From assembly GCA_964457365.1 (NCBI GenBank), contig CAYWFP010000142.1:1-7449 (forward strand): a stretch of 7,449 bases of DNA, written 5' to 3'. This stretch comes from CAYWFP01 sp964457365 (GTDB lineage Bacteria; Planctomycetota; SZUA-567). The notes under the pieces are model-generated. The model saw nothing but the letters and a program-made list of their open reading frames with translations, made no database searches and had not been told where the DNA came from. Shown piece by piece: positions 5,097-7,449 of the stretch (its first letter is position 1; every line of letters begins with the position of its first letter). The translations under genes were made by a program, and so were the position numbers.

Positions 5097-6686
5097 ATGA
5101 GTGATCTGAAGATCGTGGTGGCGGACAATATCGAGGGGCCGGGGCTGGTCAAGCTGCGCGACGCCTTCGGCGACGGCGCCGTGGAAGTGCGCGGCAAGTT
5201 CAGTGAGGACGAGCTCTGCGAGAAAATCAGCGGCATGGACGCGCTCCTGATCCGCAGTGGCACCAAGGTCAACCGCAAGGCCTTCGAGGCCGGCGGGCGG
5301 ATCAAACTCGTCGGCCGCGCCGGCGTCGGCACCGACAACATCGACAAGGAAGCGGCCACCGAACGCGGCGTCATCGTCATGAATACCCCGATGGGCAACA
5401 CGATCTCCGCAGCCGAACAGGCCATCGCGCTCATCTTCGCGATCGCGCGCAACGTCGCCCGCGCCGACCGGCTCATGCAGGAAAACAAGTGGGCGAAGAA
5501 GGAACTCGTCGGCGTCGAGGTGCACGGCAAGGTTCTGGGGCTGGTCGGACTGGGCAAGATCGGCGGTCACGTGGCGCGCGTCATGAGCGCCGCGGGCATG
5601 ACCGTGCTGGCGTACGACCCGTTCCTCAGCCCCGATCGCGCCAAGCAGATGGGGGTGGAGTTGGCCGAACTGGACGACTTGCTCAAGCGCGCCGACTTCG
5701 TTTCCCTCCACACGCCATTAACGGAAAAGACCAAGGGCATGCTCTCGCGTGAGAAGCTGGCGACGATGAAGGAGGGCGCGCGCCTGGTCAACTGCGCCCG
5801 CGGCGGCATCGTCGACGAGTCGGCGCTCGCGGGAATGGTCCAGTCGGGCCACCTCGCCGCGGCGGGCCTGGACGTCTTCTCCGAGGAGCCGATGACCGGG
5901 GGGCCGCTATTCGGCGTCAAGGACATCACCCTCACGCCGCACCTGGGCGCATCCACCGAGGAGGCCGCCGAGCGCTGCGGCATGCAGATGGCCGAGCAGG
6001 TCATCGCGTACTTCAAGGAGGGCATCATCCTCAACGCCGTGAATATCGACATCGGCTCGGACCCGACGCTGCGGCCGTACGTCACCGTCGTGCGCGACCT
6101 GGGCCGCATCGCCGCGGTGCTGCTCAACGCGCCGCTGGAGGCCATCGAGGTCACCCGCGAAGGCGAGCTCTTCTCCGGTCGCGATACCGCAGAGATCACC
6201 GCCGCGGCGGTCGCGGGCGTCATGCACAACTTCGGTCCCGAGGACGTCAACCTGATCAACGCCGAGTATCTCGCGCGGCAACGGGGCATCGCCATCAGCG
6301 AGACCGTGCCGCCCAAGGCCGAGAGCCTTTACACCAACCACGTCGAGGTGCGCGTGCGCGGCGGAAGCAAGCAAACGCTGGTGGCCGGCACCGCCTTCGG
6401 CGAGGCCACGCCGCGCTTGATCCAGATCGACGACGCGGTGATGGACGTTGCGCTCTGCGACCATATGCTCTTCCTGCGCTATCCCGATACGCCGGGATAC
6501 GTCGGCAAGTTCGGCACCATCATCGCCAACCACGACATCAATATCTCGAACATGGAGGTGGCGTCGCTGGAAAGCCGCCAGCGCGCCTCGATGGTCATCG
6601 GCCTCAACGATCCGGCCTCGGAGACCCTGCTGGATGAGTTGCGTGCCGTCGACGGCGTCGAACGCGCCTGGTATGTCGCTTTGTAA
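5097..6686 (+). CDS. serA: D-3-phosphoglycerate dehydrogenase, long form with ASB and ACT domains
   Basis: SerA oxidises 3-phosphoglycerate with NAD+ to 3-phosphohydroxypyruvate, the first committed step of serine synthesis. The 529-aa product starts at an ATG with AAGGAG at 5084-5089, 7 nt away. The substrate-binding domain includes GRAGVGTDNID (residues 73-83). The NAD-binding Rossmann motif is GLGKIG (151-156). Catalytic residues are Arg235 (NCARGG), Glu264 (FSEEP) and His282 (PHLGAST), each offset by two from the M. tuberculosis enzyme's R233/E262/H280 as I recall them. Residues of about 318-450 form the intervening allosteric substrate-binding domain of the long (M. tuberculosis-like) type. 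Residues of about 455-529 form a C-terminal ACT domain (YPDTPGYVGKFG, then HDINISNM), which binds serine for feedback inhibition in this family. The length is typical and no key residue is missing. The neighbouring glyA consumes the serine. Confidence 0.97.
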   Translation: MSDLKIVVADNIEGPGLVKLRDAFGDGAVEVRGKFSEDELCEKISGMDALLIRSGTKVNRKAFEAGGRIKLVGRAGVGTDNIDKEAATERGVIVMNTPMGNTISAAEQAIALIFAIARNVARADRLMQENKWAKKELVGVEVHGKVLGLVGLGKIGGHVARVMSAAGMTVLAYDPFLSPDRAKQMGVELAELDDLLKRADFVSLHTPLTEKTKGMLSREKLATMKEGARLVNCARGGIVDESALAGMVQSGHLAAAGLDVFSEEPMTGGPLFGVKDITLTPHLGASTEEAAERCGMQMAEQVIAYFKEGIILNAVNIDIGSDPTLRPYVTVVRDLGRIAAVLLNAPLEAIEVTREGELFSGRDTAEITAAAVAGVMHNFGPEDVNLINAEYLARQRGIAISETVPPKAESLYTNHVEVRVRGGSKQTLVAGTAFGEATPRLIQIDDAVMDVALCDHMLFLRYPDTPGYVGKFGTIIANHDINISNMEVASLESRQRASMVIGLNDPASETLLDELRAVDGVERAWYVAL

Positions 6687-6743
6687 ATTCGGGCGCGATC
6701 GACGTCCACGTATCCCTTTCGTCAGCGACACCGTGGAGACGAC

Positions 6744-7449
6744 ATGGCCACAGCGATCATCATGGAGAACGGCGAGCTCGTCGTTCCGGAGAAACCAGTC
6801 ATCCCGTTCATCGAGGGCGACGGCACGGGGCCCGATATCTGGGCCGCGGCCTCGCGTGTTCTGGACGCGGCGGTCGAGAAGGCGTATGGCGGCGCGCGTG
6901 CGCTGGGATGGAAAGAGGTCCTCGCCGGCGAGAAGGCCCACGACAGGACCGGCGAATGGCTGCCGGAGAAGACCGTCGAAGCCTTCCGCCAATACCGCGT
7001 CGGCATCAAGGGGCCGTTGACGACACCCGTCGGCGGCGGCATCCGCTCGCTCAACGTGGCGCTGCGGCAGGTGCTCGACCTTTACGTCTGTCTGCGACCG
7101 GTCAAGTACTTCGCCGGCGCGCCGAGCCCGGTGAAGCGTCCGGAACTGATCGACATGGTCGTCTTCCGGGAGAACACCGAGGACATCTACGCGGGTATCG
7201 AGTTCCAGCAAGGCGAGCCCGACACCTTCGCGCTGTTGGATTTCCTCAAGAGTACCTTCGCCGAACGCCATGGCAAGATCCGATTCCCCGGAAGCTGCGG
7301 AGTCGGGATCAAGCCGGTCTCGCGGGAAGGCACGGCGCGGCTGGTGCGCGCGGCCATCCGGTACGCCATCGACCACGGCCGCGACAGCGTCACCCTCGTG
7401 CACAAGGGCAACATCATGAAGTTCACCGAGGGCGCGTTCCGCGACTGGG
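6744..7449 (+). CDS. icd: NADP-type isocitrate dehydrogenase, N-terminal part (runs off the right edge)
   Basis: The first 235 codons of an E. coli-type (type I homodimeric) isocitrate dehydrogenase are present, of an expected 410-420. The enzyme oxidatively decarboxylates isocitrate to 2-oxoglutarate in the TCA cycle. The ATG at 6744 has GGAG at 6735-6738. Recognisable segments are IPFIEGDGTGPDIW (residues 20-33), the phosphorylation/substrate loop GGGIRSLNVALRQ (97-109), FRENTEDIYAGIE and LVHKGNIMKFTEGAF. Substrate residues correspond to E. coli S113, N115, R119, R129, R153, Y160 and K230, here Ser102, Asn104, Arg108, Arg118, Arg142, Tyr149 and Lys221. Ser102 is the position phosphorylated by IDH kinase/phosphatase (AceK) in E. 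coli. Whether that control exists here is unknown. The NADP/NAD specificity residues lie beyond the edge, so cofactor preference is assumed from close similarity to E. coli Icd. It follows serA by 57 nt with no visible terminator. Confidence 0.96.
   Translation, partial: MATAIIMENGELVVPEKPVIPFIEGDGTGPDIWAAASRVLDAAVEKAYGGARALGWKEVLAGEKAHDRTGEWLPEKTVEAFRQYRVGIKGPLTTPVGGGIRSLNVALRQVLDLYVCLRPVKYFAGAPSPVKRPELIDMVVFRENTEDIYAGIEFQQGEPDTFALLDFLKSTFAERHGKIRFPGSCGVGIKPVSREGTARLVRAAIRYAIDHGRDSVTLVHKGNIMKFTEGAFRDW

Overview
This is a GC-rich bacterial window (roughly 60-65% G+C by eye, with strongly G/C-ending codons) carrying housekeeping genes. One gene fragment points left at the left edge. Five co-directional genes point right. 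Between the two groups lies a divergent intergenic region of about 700 nt. No mobile element, CRISPR array, rRNA or tRNA was seen. The organism cannot be named from this alone. Three traits fit lineages outside the Gamma/Betaproteobacteria, such as PVC-like, spirochaete-like or other deep-branching Gram-negative-type bacteria: a probable RNase Y gene start, an RF2 gene without the usual programmed frameshift, and the long (about 500 aa) serine hydroxymethyltransferase known from chlamydiae and spirochaetes. This placement is an inference.

Layout. 1-118 (minus): first 39 codons of a membrane-anchored protein that looks like RNase Y. 119-832: divergent regulatory region. It holds a perfect 11-bp inverted repeat just upstream of the RNase Y-like ribosome site, a possible 75-aa single-pass membrane protein on the minus strand, a near-consensus sigma-70 promoter (728-756) facing right, and a 12-bp palindrome just before the first right-facing gene. 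833-1951: prfB (RF2). 1948-3471: exported repeat (WD40-like beta-propeller) protein of unknown function, overlapping prfB by an ATGA. 3493-5010: glyA. 5097-6686: serA. 6744-7449: icd, cut by the window edge.

How the genes fit together. prfB through glyA are packed tightly enough (4-nt overlap, then 21 nt) to be one transcript from the 728-756 promoter. serA (86 nt later) and icd (57 nt later) may belong to the same transcript, because no terminator or strong internal promoter was seen. SerA starts serine synthesis from 3-phosphoglycerate. GlyA converts serine to glycine and a folate-bound one-carbon unit. Icd makes 2-oxoglutarate, the precursor of the glutamate that serves as amino donor in the next step of serine synthesis. 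The combination therefore makes sense around amino-acid and one-carbon supply for protein synthesis, with RF2 as the translation member.

The most unusual observation is in RF2. Its stop-codon recognition loop reads SPY instead of SPF, is two residues short, and has Glu where RF1/RF2 proteins normally have a decoding His, while the catalytic GGQ is intact. I saw no clear evidence of a wholly new multi-gene system.
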